Source: Fusobacteria bacterium ZRK30 | GTDB lineage: Bacteria; Fusobacteriota; Fusobacteriia; Fusobacteriales; Fusobacteriaceae | Direction: 5' to 3' | NCBI GenBank assembly: GCA_024628785.1 | Contig: CP102405.1 | Coordinates: forward strand, 620,001 to 684,000 | DNA length: 64,000 nt | Shown here: positions 26,283-35,598 of the stretch, one piece after another | Layout: every line of letters begins with the position of its first letter | Position numbering within the stretch: the stretch's first letter is position 1 | Notes under the pieces: generated by a model | The model's input: only the letters and a program-made list of their open reading frames with translations | Databases searched by the model: none | Told to the model about the DNA's origin: nothing | Translations under genes and position numbers: made by a program

Positions 26283-26446
26283 TTGAAAGCAACACACATT
26301 TGAAAAACGCGTACTGTAAAGATATGTTGACCCGTAGGGGCGGTACTTTTGGGTGAAAATTCGGAGTAATCAAAAGGCATGTCGAGGAAAGTGTTTAGCT
26401 GGTTATTATACCAAGCGATATATAAAGTAAACGAGGAGGAAAATAC
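26283..26446 (+). promoter_or_regulatory. Structured leader of the rpsM-rpsK-rpsD-rpoA-rplQ operon, possible pseudoknot
   Basis: 164 nt without a gene. GTACTG (26311-26316) can pair with CGGTAC (26341-26346), and the loop ACCC (26330-26333) with GGGT (26351-26354), giving an H-type pseudoknot. A further hairpin TGGT/ACCA lies near 26401-26414 before the ribosome site. Alpha-operon leaders in other bacteria are pseudoknots bound by S4, whose gene lies downstream here; the homology is not shown. Confidence 0.45.
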
Positions 26447-26806
26447 GTGGCAAGAGTAGCAGGAGTAGATATCCCTAGAAATAAGAGAATCGTAATCGCA
26501 TTAACTTATGTCTTTGGAATCGGACAAACAACTTCAGAAAGAGTTTTAACAGAAGCTGGAATCAGTTTTGATGTTAGAGTTAAAGATATGACTGAAGAAG
26601 AATTAAACAAGATCAGAGCTATAGTTGACGGAATTAAAGTTGAGGGTGACTTAAGAAAAGACATCAGACTTGATATCAAGAGATTATTAGACATCAGATG
26701 TTACAGAGGTTCTAGACATAGAGCAAACTTACCTGTAAGAGGGCAAAAGTCTAAAACTAATGCAAGAACTGTTAAAGGACCAAAGAAAGCAGTTAATAAG
26801 AAATAA
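26447..26806 (+). CDS. rpsM: 30S ribosomal protein S13
   Basis: Head protein of the small subunit near the P site. The 119-residue product starts GTG ([18 protein letters not shown]) after GAGGAGG and has the family end [17 protein letters not shown], then [11 protein letters not shown]. First gene of the alpha operon here. Confidence 0.98.
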   Translation: MARVAGVDIPRNKRIVIALTYVFGIGQTTSERVLTEAGISFDVRVKDMTEEELNKIRAIVDGIKVEGDLRKDIRLDIKRLLDIRCYRGSRHRANLPVRGQKSKTNARTVKGPKKAVNKK

Positions 26807-26858
26807 TAATAATAATAAATCTAATTATATAGAAAAATTTAAGTAAGGAGGAGTTAAC

Positions 26859-27251
26859 TTGGCTAAGAAAAGAGGCGCAGTTAAGACTAAGAAGAAATTA
26901 AAGAATATTCCTTTAGGAATAGCTCATATACATTCAACTTTTAACAACACTATCATCGCTATCACAGATACTGAAGGAAGAGTTGTAGCTTGGAAATCTG
27001 GAGGAACTTCAGGATTCAAGAACACTAAAAAAGGAACTCCATTCGCAGCTCAAATAGCAGCGGAAGAAGTAGCTAAAGCAGCTATGGAGCATGGAATGAA
27101 AAAGGTAGAAGTAAGAGTGAAGGGACCTGGTTCTGGAAGAGAAGCTACTATCAGATCATTACAAGCAGCTGGATTAGAAGTATCAAAAATTGTTGATGCT
27201 ACACCAGTTCCACATAATGGATGTAGACCACCTAAAAAGAGAAGAGTGTAG
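26859..27251 (+). CDS. rpsK: 30S ribosomal protein S11
   Basis: Platform protein of the small subunit, 130 residues. Diagnostic motifs are [33 protein letters not shown] and the basic end [13 protein letters not shown]. The start is TTG at 26859 behind AAGGAGGAG. Confidence 0.98.
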   Translation: MAKKRGAVKTKKKLKNIPLGIAHIHSTFNNTIIAITDTEGRVVAWKSGGTSGFKNTKKGTPFAAQIAAEEVAKAAMEHGMKKVEVRVKGPGSGREATIRSLQAAGLEVSKIVDATPVPHNGCRPPKKRRV

Positions 27252-27332
27252 TTCACTTATTCAAAATTATCGTAGATAAAACGAATTCTGATTATCGGAG
27301 TTAAAATAAGAAATAAAGGAGGATATAGGTCA

Positions 27333-27920
27333 ATGGCAATTAATAGACAGCCTGTATTAAAGAGATGTAGAGCTCTTGGATTGGATCCAATAGTTTTAGG
27401 TATAAATAAAAAATCAAACAGAGGTCCTAGACCAAATGCAAATCAAAAACCAACTGAATATGCTATTCAATTAAGAGAGAAGCAAAAAGCGAAATTCGTA
27501 TATGCTGTAATGGAAAAGCAATTCAGAAAGTTATATGAAGAAGCATCAAGAAAAGACGGAGTAACTGGTCTTAACTTAATTCAATATTTAGAGAGAAGAT
27601 TAGAAAATGTAGTATACAGAATGGGGTTTGTTTCAACTAGAAGACAAGCTAGACAAGTTGTATCTCATGGACATGTTTCTGTAAATGGAAGAAAAGTAAA
27701 TATCGCGTCTTACAGAGTAAAAGCTGGAGATGTTGTAGCAGTTATAGAAAATTCAAAAAATGTTGAGCTTATCAAATCTGCAATTGAGGAAGCTAACGCT
27801 CCTTCATGGATTGAATTAGATAAAGCTAACTTTGCTGGAAAAATCTTACAAAACCCTACAAAAGACGATATGGACTTCGAATTAAATGAAGCATTAATCG
27901 TAGAATTCTACTCAAGATAA
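27333..27920 (+). CDS. rpsD: 30S ribosomal protein S4
   Basis: Primary 16S-binding protein; in many bacteria it also represses the alpha operon. The 195-residue product has the S4 RNA-binding domain (LERRLENVVYRMGF, then RRQARQVVSHGHVSVNGRKV) and ends ALIVEFYSR. The N-terminal region lacks the zinc-cysteine cluster, so it is a C-minus form. It lies downstream of the leader that could be its own regulatory site. Confidence 0.97.
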   Translation: MAINRQPVLKRCRALGLDPIVLGINKKSNRGPRPNANQKPTEYAIQLREKQKAKFVYAVMEKQFRKLYEEASRKDGVTGLNLIQYLERRLENVVYRMGFVSTRRQARQVVSHGHVSVNGRKVNIASYRVKAGDVVAVIENSKNVELIKSAIEEANAPSWIELDKANFAGKILQNPTKDDMDFELNEALIVEFYSR

Positions 27921-27960
27921 TAAGTTTTGAGAGCACAAAATTTTATGTAGGAGTGATTCA

Positions 27961-28941
27961 ATGTTAAAGATCGAAAAATTAGCAAGAAATATAAACATTA
28001 CAGAAGAAAAAACTAGTGAATTTGGTGGAAGCTATGTAGTGGAGCCATTATATAGAGGGTATGGAAATACGATTGGTAATGCACTTAGAAGAGTGTTATT
28101 ATCATCTATTCCAGGAACAGCTATTAAAGGTGTAAGAATTGACGGTGTTTTAAATGAATTTTCTACTATGGAAGGCGTTAAAGAAGCTGTAACTGATATT
28201 GTCCTTAATGTTAAGGAGATTATCGTTAAAGCCGATGAGCCTGGTGAGAAAAAAATGACATTATCAATTGAAGGACCAAGAGTTGTTACAGCTGCTGACA
28301 TCATTCCTGATGCTGGTATCGAAGTAATAAATCCTGATCATATTATCTGTACAGTTACTACTGACAGAAAAGTAGATATGGAATTTATTGTTGATACTGG
28401 AGAAGGTTTTGTAGTTGCAGATGAGATCGACAATACAGACTGGTCTGTAGAGTATATCGCAGTTGATGCAATATATACTCCAATCAAAAAAGTTTCTTAT
28501 GCTGTAGAAGATACTATGGTAGGAAGACAAACTGATTTTGATAAATTAACATTAAATGTTGCAACTGATGGAAGTGTTGAAATCAGAGATGCAATTTCAT
28601 ATGCAGTTGAGCTTTTAAGTTTCCACTTAAACCCATTCTTAGAGATTGGTGACAGAATGGATAGCTTAAGAGACCAAGATGAAGAAGAATTAAATGATGA
28701 GCCTGCAACAGCTGTTGTTGAAAACAATGTAGCGGGAACTAAAATTGAGGAGTTAGATCTTACTGTAAGATCATTCAATTGTCTTAAAAAGGCTGGAATT
28801 GAAGATGTTGGTCAACTTTCTGAGATGGGATTAACTGAATTGTTAAAGATCAAGAACTTAGGAAGAAAATCATTAGATGAAATTTTAGACAAAATGAGAG
28901 AATTAGGATTTGACTTACAGGGTAACAATACCTCTAATTAA
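27961..28941 (+). CDS. rpoA: DNA-directed RNA polymerase subunit alpha
   Basis: Alpha subunit of 326 residues. The N-terminal domain has the assembly motif GYGNTIGNALRRVLLSSIPG near residue 35, and the C-terminal domain (about 255-320) has SFNCLKKAGIEDVGQL and KIKNLGRKSLDEIL, the helix-hairpin-helix region that contacts UP elements and activators. An acidic linker (DEEELNDE) joins them. It follows rpsD and precedes rplQ. Confidence 0.98.
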   Translation: MLKIEKLARNINITEEKTSEFGGSYVVEPLYRGYGNTIGNALRRVLLSSIPGTAIKGVRIDGVLNEFSTMEGVKEAVTDIVLNVKEIIVKADEPGEKKMTLSIEGPRVVTAADIIPDAGIEVINPDHIICTVTTDRKVDMEFIVDTGEGFVVADEIDNTDWSVEYIAVDAIYTPIKKVSYAVEDTMVGRQTDFDKLTLNVATDGSVEIRDAISYAVELLSFHLNPFLEIGDRMDSLRDQDEEELNDEPATAVVENNVAGTKIEELDLTVRSFNCLKKAGIEDVGQLSEMGLTELLKIKNLGRKSLDEILDKMRELGFDLQGNNTSN

Positions 28942-28970
28942 TCTTATAAGCAAAGGAGGCTAGCTTAAAA

Positions 28971-29321
28971 ATGAATCATAATAAATCATATAGAAAGTTA
29001 GGTAGAAGATCAGACCATAGAAAAGCTATGTTAATGAACTTAACTATCTCTTTAATAAATGAAGAAAGAATAGAAACAACTGTAACTAGAGCAAAGGAAT
29101 TAAGAAAGTTTGCTGAAAGAATGGTTACTTTAGGTAAAAAAGGAGACTTAGCGTCAAGAAGAAGAGCACTTGCATTCTTAAGAGACAAAGATACTGTAGC
29201 AAAGTTATTTGCTGAAGTAGCTCCTAAGTACACTGAAAGAAATGGTGGATATACTAGAATTATGAAAACTGCTATCAGAAGAGGAGACTCTTCACAAATG
29301 GCAATAATCGAATTAGTATAA
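28971..29321 (+). CDS. rplQ: 50S ribosomal protein L17
   Basis: Bacteria-specific large-subunit protein near the exit tunnel. The 116-residue product starts [19 protein letters not shown] and contains [20 protein letters not shown] and [17 protein letters not shown]. Last gene of the alpha operon. Confidence 0.98.
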   Translation: MNHNKSYRKLGRRSDHRKAMLMNLTISLINEERIETTVTRAKELRKFAERMVTLGKKGDLASRRRALAFLRDKDTVAKLFAEVAPKYTERNGGYTRIMKTAIRRGDSSQMAIIELV

Positions 29322-29330
29322 TTCAATTAT

Positions 29331-29367
29331 AAATAGTTAGATCACTATGTGATCTAACTATTTTTTT
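29331..29367 (+). terminator. Terminator after rplQ
   Basis: A 15-bp stem AAATAGTTAGATCAC and its complement with a TAT loop, followed by a T run. Confidence 0.92.
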
Positions 29368-29387
29368 ATCTCTAAAAATATTAAGAA

Positions 29388-29419
29388 ATAAAAAAGGAGA
29401 AGCAGTCAGCTTCTCCTTT
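29388..29419 (-). terminator. Terminator of the EamA gene
   Basis: An 11-bp stem (29393-29403 with 29409-29419) with a 5-nt loop. On the minus strand the hairpin is followed by a T run. Confidence 0.8.
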
Positions 29420-29420
29420 A

Positions 29421-30317
29421 CTATTTTTTTGAAAATTTATGATTTACTATGAGTGCTCCAAAGACACATCCCATTCCGATAAATGAGATAAGGTTAGGAG
29501 ATTCATTGGGTAGGATACTCCAGCTGATGATAGCTCCCGACACAGGAACAAAAAACTTAAACATATTCAGTTCAGATACTTTAACTCCATCTACCTGTAT
29601 CAAGAAGAACCAGATAGAGAAAGCAACAGCTGAGACCAATGCCAGCCAAACTAAAGCTATATAAAAATTAACTGGCTGATTCAGTTGAATTTCCCCTTCA
29701 AAAACTCTTCCCATACCTAGGAGGATAAGTCCCCCCCACAGCATTTGGTTGGTAGTTAAAAATACTCCTGAAATTCCTTTTTTTATCTGAGCTACCTTTA
29801 TATTGGCAAAACTAGTCAGAGTAGAATTAGCCAGAAGCAGAAGGATTCCAAAAACTTCCTTCTGACCAACTGGTGTCAGAGGTTTGGAGTTGATCATAAT
29901 AACAACTATTCCTGTCAATCCCAGCAATATACTCAACCCTTTATATCTGTCTATTTTATCATCAGCCATAGTAAAGTGAGTCATAACGGCTGTGATAAGC
30001 GGTCCGGATCCAATAACGATAGCAGCAGTAGCTCCTCCTACATAGCTCATGGCTATATAGTAAAGGGCATAACCCACAGCAGTATTGAGAAAAACGACAT
30101 ATGTGATCACCTTTCTATGGAGAAACAGCTGACTAAAACTATCTCTTTTCCAGGCAAAGGGGATCAGGATAAGTCCCGCTAAGGTAAATCTGAGTCCCGC
30201 AAAAGTAAACGGTTTTGGCATATATTCAAATCCGATCTTAACTCCTGCAAATGCAGTGGACCAGAGTAGGCAGGCTAGTATAGCCAGTCCTGCAACATAT
30301 TTTTTTTGTAATTTCAT
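29421..30317 (-). CDS. EamA/DMT family transporter
   Basis: Ten-helix drug/metabolite transporter of 298 residues with two EamA halves. The first starts with LAILACLLWSTAFAGVKIGFEYMP, spread over helix 1, then TFAGLRFTLAGLILIPFA; the second half has FSIWFFLIQVDGVKVSELNMFKFFVPV. Such proteins export or import amino acids and other metabolites; the substrate is not readable. Monocistronic, with its own terminator. Confidence 0.93.
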   Translation of the reverse strand: MKLQKKYVAGLAILACLLWSTAFAGVKIGFEYMPKPFTFAGLRFTLAGLILIPFAWKRDSFSQLFLHRKVITYVVFLNTAVGYALYYIAMSYVGGATAAIVIGSGPLITAVMTHFTMADDKIDRYKGLSILLGLTGIVVIMINSKPLTPVGQKEVFGILLLLANSTLTSFANIKVAQIKKGISGVFLTTNQMLWGGLILLGMGRVFEGEIQLNQPVNFYIALVWLALVSAVAFSIWFFLIQVDGVKVSELNMFKFFVPVSGAIISWSILPNESPNLISFIGMGCVFGALIVNHKFSKK

Positions 30318-30500
30318 TAAATACTCCTATTCCCTTTCTTTTAAATATTTTGATAGACTAGAAAATTATACTTGTAAATTGTATTACCAAAATATTAATA
30401 GTTTACTCTGTAAAAATAGAATTTTGCGATAAAATTTATGGATGTATTAAACCTTTAAACTCTATAATTAATTCTAGTCTGGATACAACGTCACGTTGCT

Positions 30501-31070
30501 TTATTTTCTGTTAAATTTTTCGATAACCCTGTCGATACTTTTGGCAGTGATCATAGACTTAGCTGCTTTAGATGCAGTTTCTATAAGAGGTTCAATCTCT
30601 TCAATTCTATCTTTTTTACTAAATGTATCTAAAACAAAGTTTATAACTTCCTCAGTTCTTTTAGGTTTTCCGATTCCGCATTTTATTCTGATAAATTCTT
30701 CTCCAAGGTGGGAGATGATAGATTTGACTCCGTTATGTCCCCCGGCTCTTCCTTTTTTCTTGATCTTAAGTTTACCCAATGTAATATCCATATCGTCATA
30801 GATAACTATGAGATCTTCGATGGGATCTAACTTATAGAACTTTACGACTTCCCTGATAGAATCTCCACTGAGGTTCATAAATGTCATAGGTTTCAATAAA
30901 AAAACTTTTTCCCCATCAACGGTAGCTTCTCCCAGATCACCATTGAACTTATCTCTAAAATTAGTTACTCCTAATTCCTCTGCTAAATAATCGATCACAT
31001 CGAATCCAATATTATGTCTTGTCTTATCATACTTACTTCCTGGATTTCCCAGTCCTACAATTAATTTCAT
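30501..31070 (-). CDS. pth: Peptidyl-tRNA hydrolase
   Basis: Releases tRNA from prematurely dropped peptidyl-tRNA. The 189-residue product has KLIVGLGNPGSKYDKTRHNIGFDV at the N-terminus (with the Asn and catalytic His), LLKPMTFMNLSG near residue 58, IYDDMDITLGKL with the conserved Asp, and GGHNGVKSI. The start ATG lies after a purine-rich site. No close operon partner; the dispersed repeat lies upstream. Confidence 0.96.
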   Translation of the reverse strand: MKLIVGLGNPGSKYDKTRHNIGFDVIDYLAEELGVTNFRDKFNGDLGEATVDGEKVFLLKPMTFMNLSGDSIREVVKFYKLDPIEDLIVIYDDMDITLGKLKIKKKGRAGGHNGVKSIISHLGEEFIRIKCGIGKPKRTEEVINFVLDTFSKKDRIEEIEPLIETASKAAKSMITAKSIDRVIEKFNRK

Positions 31071-31104
31071 GCTTTTGTTCTCCTTCGTTTTTTTAGTTCT
31101 TATT

Positions 31105-31196
31105 TTTGGACACGGAGATTAACGGAGCTTTAAATCAGAGATTCACAGAATTGCTCCTCTGTGTAACTCAATATTTTCTCTGTGTAACTCAGTGAC
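31105..31196. repeat. Dispersed inverted/direct repeat element
   Basis: Non-coding. CTCTGTGTAACTCA occurs twice (31157-31170 and 31178-31191) and the second copy extends to AGTG. These are imperfect complements of CACGGAGATTAACGGAG (31111-31127) and CAGAGATTCACAGA (31136-31149). The arrangement is like that at 15034-15169 but with a different word. Confidence 0.55.
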
Positions 31197-31233
31197 TAAA
31201 TTTCATTTCTTTTAATTTATGTGGTCTTATTAA

Positions 31234-32355
31234 TTATTTTGCCAGTCCATTTGCAAAATAACCCTTCATCTCCTTTAAAAATTCACCTTTATCTTTGATA
31301 TTATTCGTAAAGAAAAATTCAATACCCATATAATGAGCTACTCCTAATAGGACCGATGAGATTATTCTCTTTTCCTCAAAGTTGTAGGAAAGGCCTTCCA
31401 TGGTTTTTATATAGAGTTCATCCAGGGAATGGTTATAATCGACTACCATATCTTCAGCTATAAACTCAGATCTTCTTAAAAGTTCGTATTTATGGGGAGA
31501 TCTTCCATAAAATTCCAATAATAGATAGAGGAACAGTATATGAGTCTCATTCTGAGAAAAATTATTTTGAACATTGTCTTTGAGAAAATAAAGGGTTGTC
31601 CTTTTTAAATTTTCTACAATTTCCCTTAAAAATATCTCTTTATTTTCATAAAAATGATAAAAGCTGCCTACGCCTATCTGGGCTTCTCCGGCAATATCAT
31701 TTATGGTAACTTTGTAATAATTTGTCTCGCCAAAAAGTTTTTCTCCAACTTCTAAAAGTTTGTGTTTTTTATTGCCGCTATTGAACAAAACTCTCAAATA
31801 AAAATCCATATCTTCAAAAGTTTCTACTTCTAAATCACTCTCATTAAAGAATCCATGAAGTAGGATTTGAGCTAAAAACTTTTCATCTATCTCGAGGCCT
31901 CTTTTTACAAAATTAACATTTATATATCTTATACCTGACATTATGAATAGATACTCTAACTCCTTTAGTTCCCTTCCATAAACAACTTTTAATGCTTCTA
32001 AGTAAACATTTCGGAGTTTTTGCTCATACTCGATAAATTTATACTGCCCTTCACGATAAACTCTGATAAGGGGAAATTCCTTCTTGGTTATATCGAAATT
32101 TAAAAGGATGAAATTCTCCATTCTGGCTTGAAGATCCTTCCCCTCAATATTTTTAAATTGCTCCTCTATTCTGTTACTGGTTTCTTCCAAAAGGTATGTG
32201 AATAATTCCTCCTTATTTCTGAAATAGTTATATATTATACCATTTGAAATTTTTGCATTTTTACAGATTTGAGCTATTGAAACTTTTCCATATGAATCTT
32301 TTGAAAAAAGATCAATGGCTGAATCTATAATTTTCTGTTTAGTCTTTTTTTTCAT
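31234..32355 (-). CDS. TetR-like regulator with two DNA-binding domains
   Basis: A 373-residue protein, about twice the usual TetR length. A first TetR helix-turn-helix lies near residues 5-50 (IIDSAIDLFSKDSYGKVSIA, ISNGIIYNYFRNKEELF) and a second near 198-245 (VGEKLFGETNYYKVTINDIA, IGVGSFYHFYENKEIFL), each followed by a helical ligand-like region. It could bind a single DNA site as one chain, or bridge two. It is downstream of the acd-etfB-etfA operon but separated by a terminator, so it likely has its own promoter; it may still regulate that fatty-acid locus. Confidence 0.87.
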   Translation of the reverse strand: MKKKTKQKIIDSAIDLFSKDSYGKVSIAQICKNAKISNGIIYNYFRNKEELFTYLLEETSNRIEEQFKNIEGKDLQARMENFILLNFDITKKEFPLIRVYREGQYKFIEYEQKLRNVYLEALKVVYGRELKELEYLFIMSGIRYINVNFVKRGLEIDEKFLAQILLHGFFNESDLEVETFEDMDFYLRVLFNSGNKKHKLLEVGEKLFGETNYYKVTINDIAGEAQIGVGSFYHFYENKEIFLREIVENLKRTTLYFLKDNVQNNFSQNETHILFLYLLLEFYGRSPHKYELLRRSEFIAEDMVVDYNHSLDELYIKTMEGLSYNFEEKRIISSVLLGVAHYMGIEFFFTNNIKDKGEFLKEMKGYFANGLAK

Positions 32356-32425
32356 ATTTCCTCCAATAGCAATTTATTTTAATACCAATTAATACTTAAT
32401 TATTCTCTCTATTATAACACGAAAG

Positions 32426-32463
32426 AAAAGACCATAAACAATTAATTTTGTCCATGGTCTTTT
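32426..32463. terminator. Terminator after etfA
   Basis: A 10-bp stem AAAAGACCAT/ATGGTCTTTT around an 18-nt loop, with T-rich sequence on both strands. Confidence 0.75.
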
Positions 32464-32484
32464 TCCCTTACACTAAGTGTCTGA

Positions 32485-33495
32485 CTATGCTTTCTTTTCA
32501 GCTAATTTACTGATTTCATTATTTAAAAGTGGTAAAATTTTGTTAACATCTCCTACAATACCAAGATCTGCAGTATTGAATATAGGAGCTCCCTTGTCTT
32601 TATTTATAGCTATGATATACTCAGATTCTTCCATCCCGGCAATATGCTGTATAGCTCCAGAAATTCCCAAGGCAAAGTAGATATCCGGTCTAACAGTTTT
32701 TCCAGTCTGACCTACCTGTCTATCGTGACTCATGATTCCTGCATCTACCATAGCACGAGAAGTAGAAACTGTAGCGCCGATATTATCAGCTAATTTTTCT
32801 AAATTTTTAAAGTTTTCAGCAGTTCCAACTCCACGACCACCAGAAACTAAGACATGAGCATCTTCAATTTTTACTAATTGTTTAGCTTCTTTTACTTCTT
32901 CGATAAGTCTAACTTTAAATTTACTTTCATCAAAGTTTACACCGAACTCTATGATCTCTCCGGTTCTGGTATTGTCTACAGCTAACTTTTGCATTACTCC
33001 AGGTCTAACACTAGACATTTGTGGTCTATGATCCGGGCATACAATAGTTGCCATCAAGTTTCCACCGAAAGCAGGACGTGTCATAAGTAATTCTCTTTCT
33101 TCTGAGATCTCGAGAGATGTACAATCTGCTGTAAGTCCTGTAGATAATCTTGCAGATACTCTAGGAGCCAGGTCTCTTCCTGTAGAAGTAGCACCGATTA
33201 AAATTATATTTGGTTTTTCAAATTTTGAAATAGCATCAAGTGCCTGGGCATATGGTTCAGTTAAATATCTATCTAATTTAGGATGATCTACATAGATTAC
33301 TCTGTCTGCTCCATGTGAAATAAGATCCTGACATTGGTCTTTAATTTCATTTCCTAAAAATACTGCCACTAATTCCTCTTCTAAGGTATCGGCTAACCCT
33401 CTACCTCTACCTAATAGTTCGAGGGAAACATTTTGAATCTCCCTGGATTTTTGTTCTATAAATACATATACGCCTTTATATTCGTTTAAATTCAT
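32485..33495 (-). CDS. etfA: Electron transfer flavoprotein subunit alpha
   Basis: FAD-binding subunit of ETF, 336 residues. The C-terminal FAD domain is clear: VLVSGGRGVGTAENF near residue 212, GATVSTSRAMVDAG, HDRQVGQTGKTVRPDIYFALGISGAIQH and IAINKDKGAPIFNTADLGIVGD. Partner of EtfB, encoded 12 bp upstream. It passes electrons to or from the acyl-CoA dehydrogenase. Confidence 0.96.
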   Translation of the reverse strand: MNLNEYKGVYVFIEQKSREIQNVSLELLGRGRGLADTLEEELVAVFLGNEIKDQCQDLISHGADRVIYVDHPKLDRYLTEPYAQALDAISKFEKPNIILIGATSTGRDLAPRVSARLSTGLTADCTSLEISEERELLMTRPAFGGNLMATIVCPDHRPQMSSVRPGVMQKLAVDNTRTGEIIEFGVNFDESKFKVRLIEEVKEAKQLVKIEDAHVLVSGGRGVGTAENFKNLEKLADNIGATVSTSRAMVDAGIMSHDRQVGQTGKTVRPDIYFALGISGAIQHIAGMEESEYIIAINKDKGAPIFNTADLGIVGDVNKILPLLNNEISKLAEKKA

Positions 33496-33507
33496 AGTTC
33501 CCCCTAC

Positions 33508-34293
33508 CTATATAATGAAATTTTCTTTTAATTTATCTACAATAATTGTAACAGCTTCTTGTGCTGTAACTTCATGAATTTTACCAGCTGTTTTTGCTCC
33601 CTTGGTAAATGATTTTTTTACCTTTGTAGGAGAACCAGCAAGTCCAAGAACTTCTAAGTTGATATCGATCATACTAGTATCCCAAACTTCTATTTTTTTC
33701 TCTCTAACTGCCTCTATTATTTTAGATACAGACATATATCTTGGGGTATTAGCTTCAGATAATATAGTCAGAACACATGGAGTTTCGGCCTCTAATAATT
33801 GATAACCATCTTCTACCCCTCTTTTAACTCTGACTAAATTTTCACCTACGATATCCATCTCTTTTACATATGACATCTGAGGTAATCCTAAATGTTCTGC
33901 TAATTGCGGACCAACCTGTGCTGTGTCTCCGTCGATAGCCTGTCTTCCTGTGATTACGATATCAAAATCTAATTTTCTTAGTGCACCTGCTAAGGCATTT
34001 GAAGTTGCCAAGGAATCTGCACCTGCAAATTTTCTGTCTGTCAATAATATTCCTTTATCTACACCCATTGCAAAAGCTTCTTTAAGAGCCTGCTCTGCTT
34101 GGGGAGGTCCCATTGTAATTGCTGTGATATGTGCTCCGTGAAGCTCTTTTAATTTTAGAGCCTCCTCTAAACCAGCCTTATCATCTGGATTTATAATACT
34201 AGGAACTCCATCTCTAATCAATGTTCCTTTGATTGGATCTAATCTGATTTCTGTGGTATCTGGTACTTGTTTTATACAAACTACTATATTCAT
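33508..34293 (-). CDS. etfB: Electron transfer flavoprotein subunit beta
   Basis: Subunit of about 261 residues with the family start MNIVVCIKQVPDTTEIRLD, the GRQAIDGDTAQVGPQLAEHLG motif near residue 125 and ILSEANTPRYMS. I choose ATG at 34293 because the GGGGGA site fits it; an ATG four codons upstream (34305) lacks one. Whether this ETF is of the electron-bifurcating type cannot be decided by eye, but anaerobe context and a neighbouring butyryl-CoA-like dehydrogenase make it possible. Confidence 0.95.
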   Translation of the reverse strand: MNIVVCIKQVPDTTEIRLDPIKGTLIRDGVPSIINPDDKAGLEEALKLKELHGAHITAITMGPPQAEQALKEAFAMGVDKGILLTDRKFAGADSLATSNALAGALRKLDFDIVITGRQAIDGDTAQVGPQLAEHLGLPQMSYVKEMDIVGENLVRVKRGVEDGYQLLEAETPCVLTILSEANTPRYMSVSKIIEAVREKKIEVWDTSMIDINLEVLGLAGSPTKVKKSFTKGAKTAGKIHEVTAQEAVTIIVDKLKENFII

Positions 34294-34317
34294 AAAATCC
34301 CCCATTTTTATATTTTA

Positions 34318-35463
34318 TTATTTCAATAAACTTCCTGCTATTACCATTTTTTGAACTTCAGAAGTTCCCTCATATATTTCAGTTATCTTGGCATCCCTCA
34401 TCATTCTTTCTACAGGATAGTCTCTGGTATAACCATATCCTCCATGGAGTTGAACAGCTTTTGTAGTTACTTCCATAGCTGTTTCGGCAGCAAATAATTT
34501 TGCCATGGCAGCTTCTACAGAATACCTTTCTTTTTTATCTTTTTTCGCAGCAGCTTTTCTAACTAATAGTCTAGATGCCTCTACCTTTGTGTCCATGTCA
34601 GCCAATTGGAATTGAGTATTTTGGAATTTAGAAATTGTTCTTCCAAATTGAGCTCTTTCCTTTACATATTTTACAGTTTCATCCAATGCACCTTGGGCAA
34701 TTCCAAGTGCTTGAGAAGCTATTCCGATACGTCCCCCATCAAGGGTCATCATAGCTATTTTAAATCCTTTTCCAACAGCCCCTAATAAATTTTCTTTAGG
34801 GATTCTGCAATCTTCAAATATAAGTTCGCAGGTAGCTGAGGCTTTTATTCCTAATTTTTTCTCTTTCTTTCCAATACTGAATCCATCTCTGTCTGCTTCT
34901 ACAATAAATGCAGTGATACCCTTTAAACCTTTAGATTTATCGGTCATAGCAAAGATAACATAAACATGGGCATAGCCGGCATTGGTAATAAATATCTTAG
35001 AACCATTTAGCACCCATTCATTAGTTTCTTCATCTAAATAGGCAGTAGTCTGTTGTCCGGCAGCATCAGTTCCTGCATTTGGTTCTGTTAATCCGAAAGC
35101 TCCAAGCCATTCACCGCTACACATCTTAGGTAAATATTTTTGTTTTTGTTCCTCTGTACCAAATTCATAGATAGGAGCCATTCCAAGTGATGTATGTGCA
35201 GATACAATTACTCCTGTAGTTCCACAAGCTTTAGATAGTTCTTCTACTACCATAGAATACATGAGATTATCTCCGCCTTCTCCTCCATATTCCTTAGAAA
35301 TAGGAATACCAAAAAGTCCCAACTTAGCCATTTTTTCCACCGTTTCTACAGGAAATCTTTCCTCTTCATCGATCTCTCCAGCTATAGGTTTGACTTCTCT
35401 CTCTGTGAACTCACCAATCATTTTTTCCAGTATTTTGTATTCTTCGTTCAATCCAAAATTCAA
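34318..35463 (-). CDS. Acyl-CoA dehydrogenase (short-chain / butyryl-CoA type)
   Basis: FAD enzyme of 381 residues, first gene of acd-etfB-etfA. Motifs: LTEPNAGTDAAGQQT near residue 127, FITNAGYAHVYVIFAMT, and near the C-terminus YGYTRDYPVERMMRDAKITEIYEGTSEVQ, which has the catalytic Glu of the short-chain class. In this setting it probably reduces crotonyl-CoA to butyryl-CoA or works in the reverse direction. Confidence 0.94.
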   Translation of the reverse strand: MNFGLNEEYKILEKMIGEFTEREVKPIAGEIDEEERFPVETVEKMAKLGLFGIPISKEYGGEGGDNLMYSMVVEELSKACGTTGVIVSAHTSLGMAPIYEFGTEEQKQKYLPKMCSGEWLGAFGLTEPNAGTDAAGQQTTAYLDEETNEWVLNGSKIFITNAGYAHVYVIFAMTDKSKGLKGITAFIVEADRDGFSIGKKEKKLGIKASATCELIFEDCRIPKENLLGAVGKGFKIAMMTLDGGRIGIASQALGIAQGALDETVKYVKERAQFGRTISKFQNTQFQLADMDTKVEASRLLVRKAAAKKDKKERYSVEAAMAKLFAAETAMEVTTKAVQLHGGYGYTRDYPVERMMRDAKITEIYEGTSEVQKMVIAGSLLK

Positions 35464-35536
35464 TTTATGCCCCCCCTTTTGTTACAAAAAGTTATTTTTT
35501 TCACTTTTGTTATAAAAAAAATTATTTATTACTAAG

Positions 35537-35565
35537 TTTATATAACTTTTTATTGCTGATGTCAA
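35537..35565 (-). promoter_or_regulatory. Promoter of acd-etfB-etfA
   Basis: On the minus strand TTGACA (35565-35560), 17 bp, TATAAA (35542-35537). A dyad AAGTT-N5-AACTT overlaps the -10 and could be an operator. Confidence 0.7.
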
Positions 35566-35598
35566 CATTTTTTTCGAAAAAAAGTATTTTTTTTGAAT

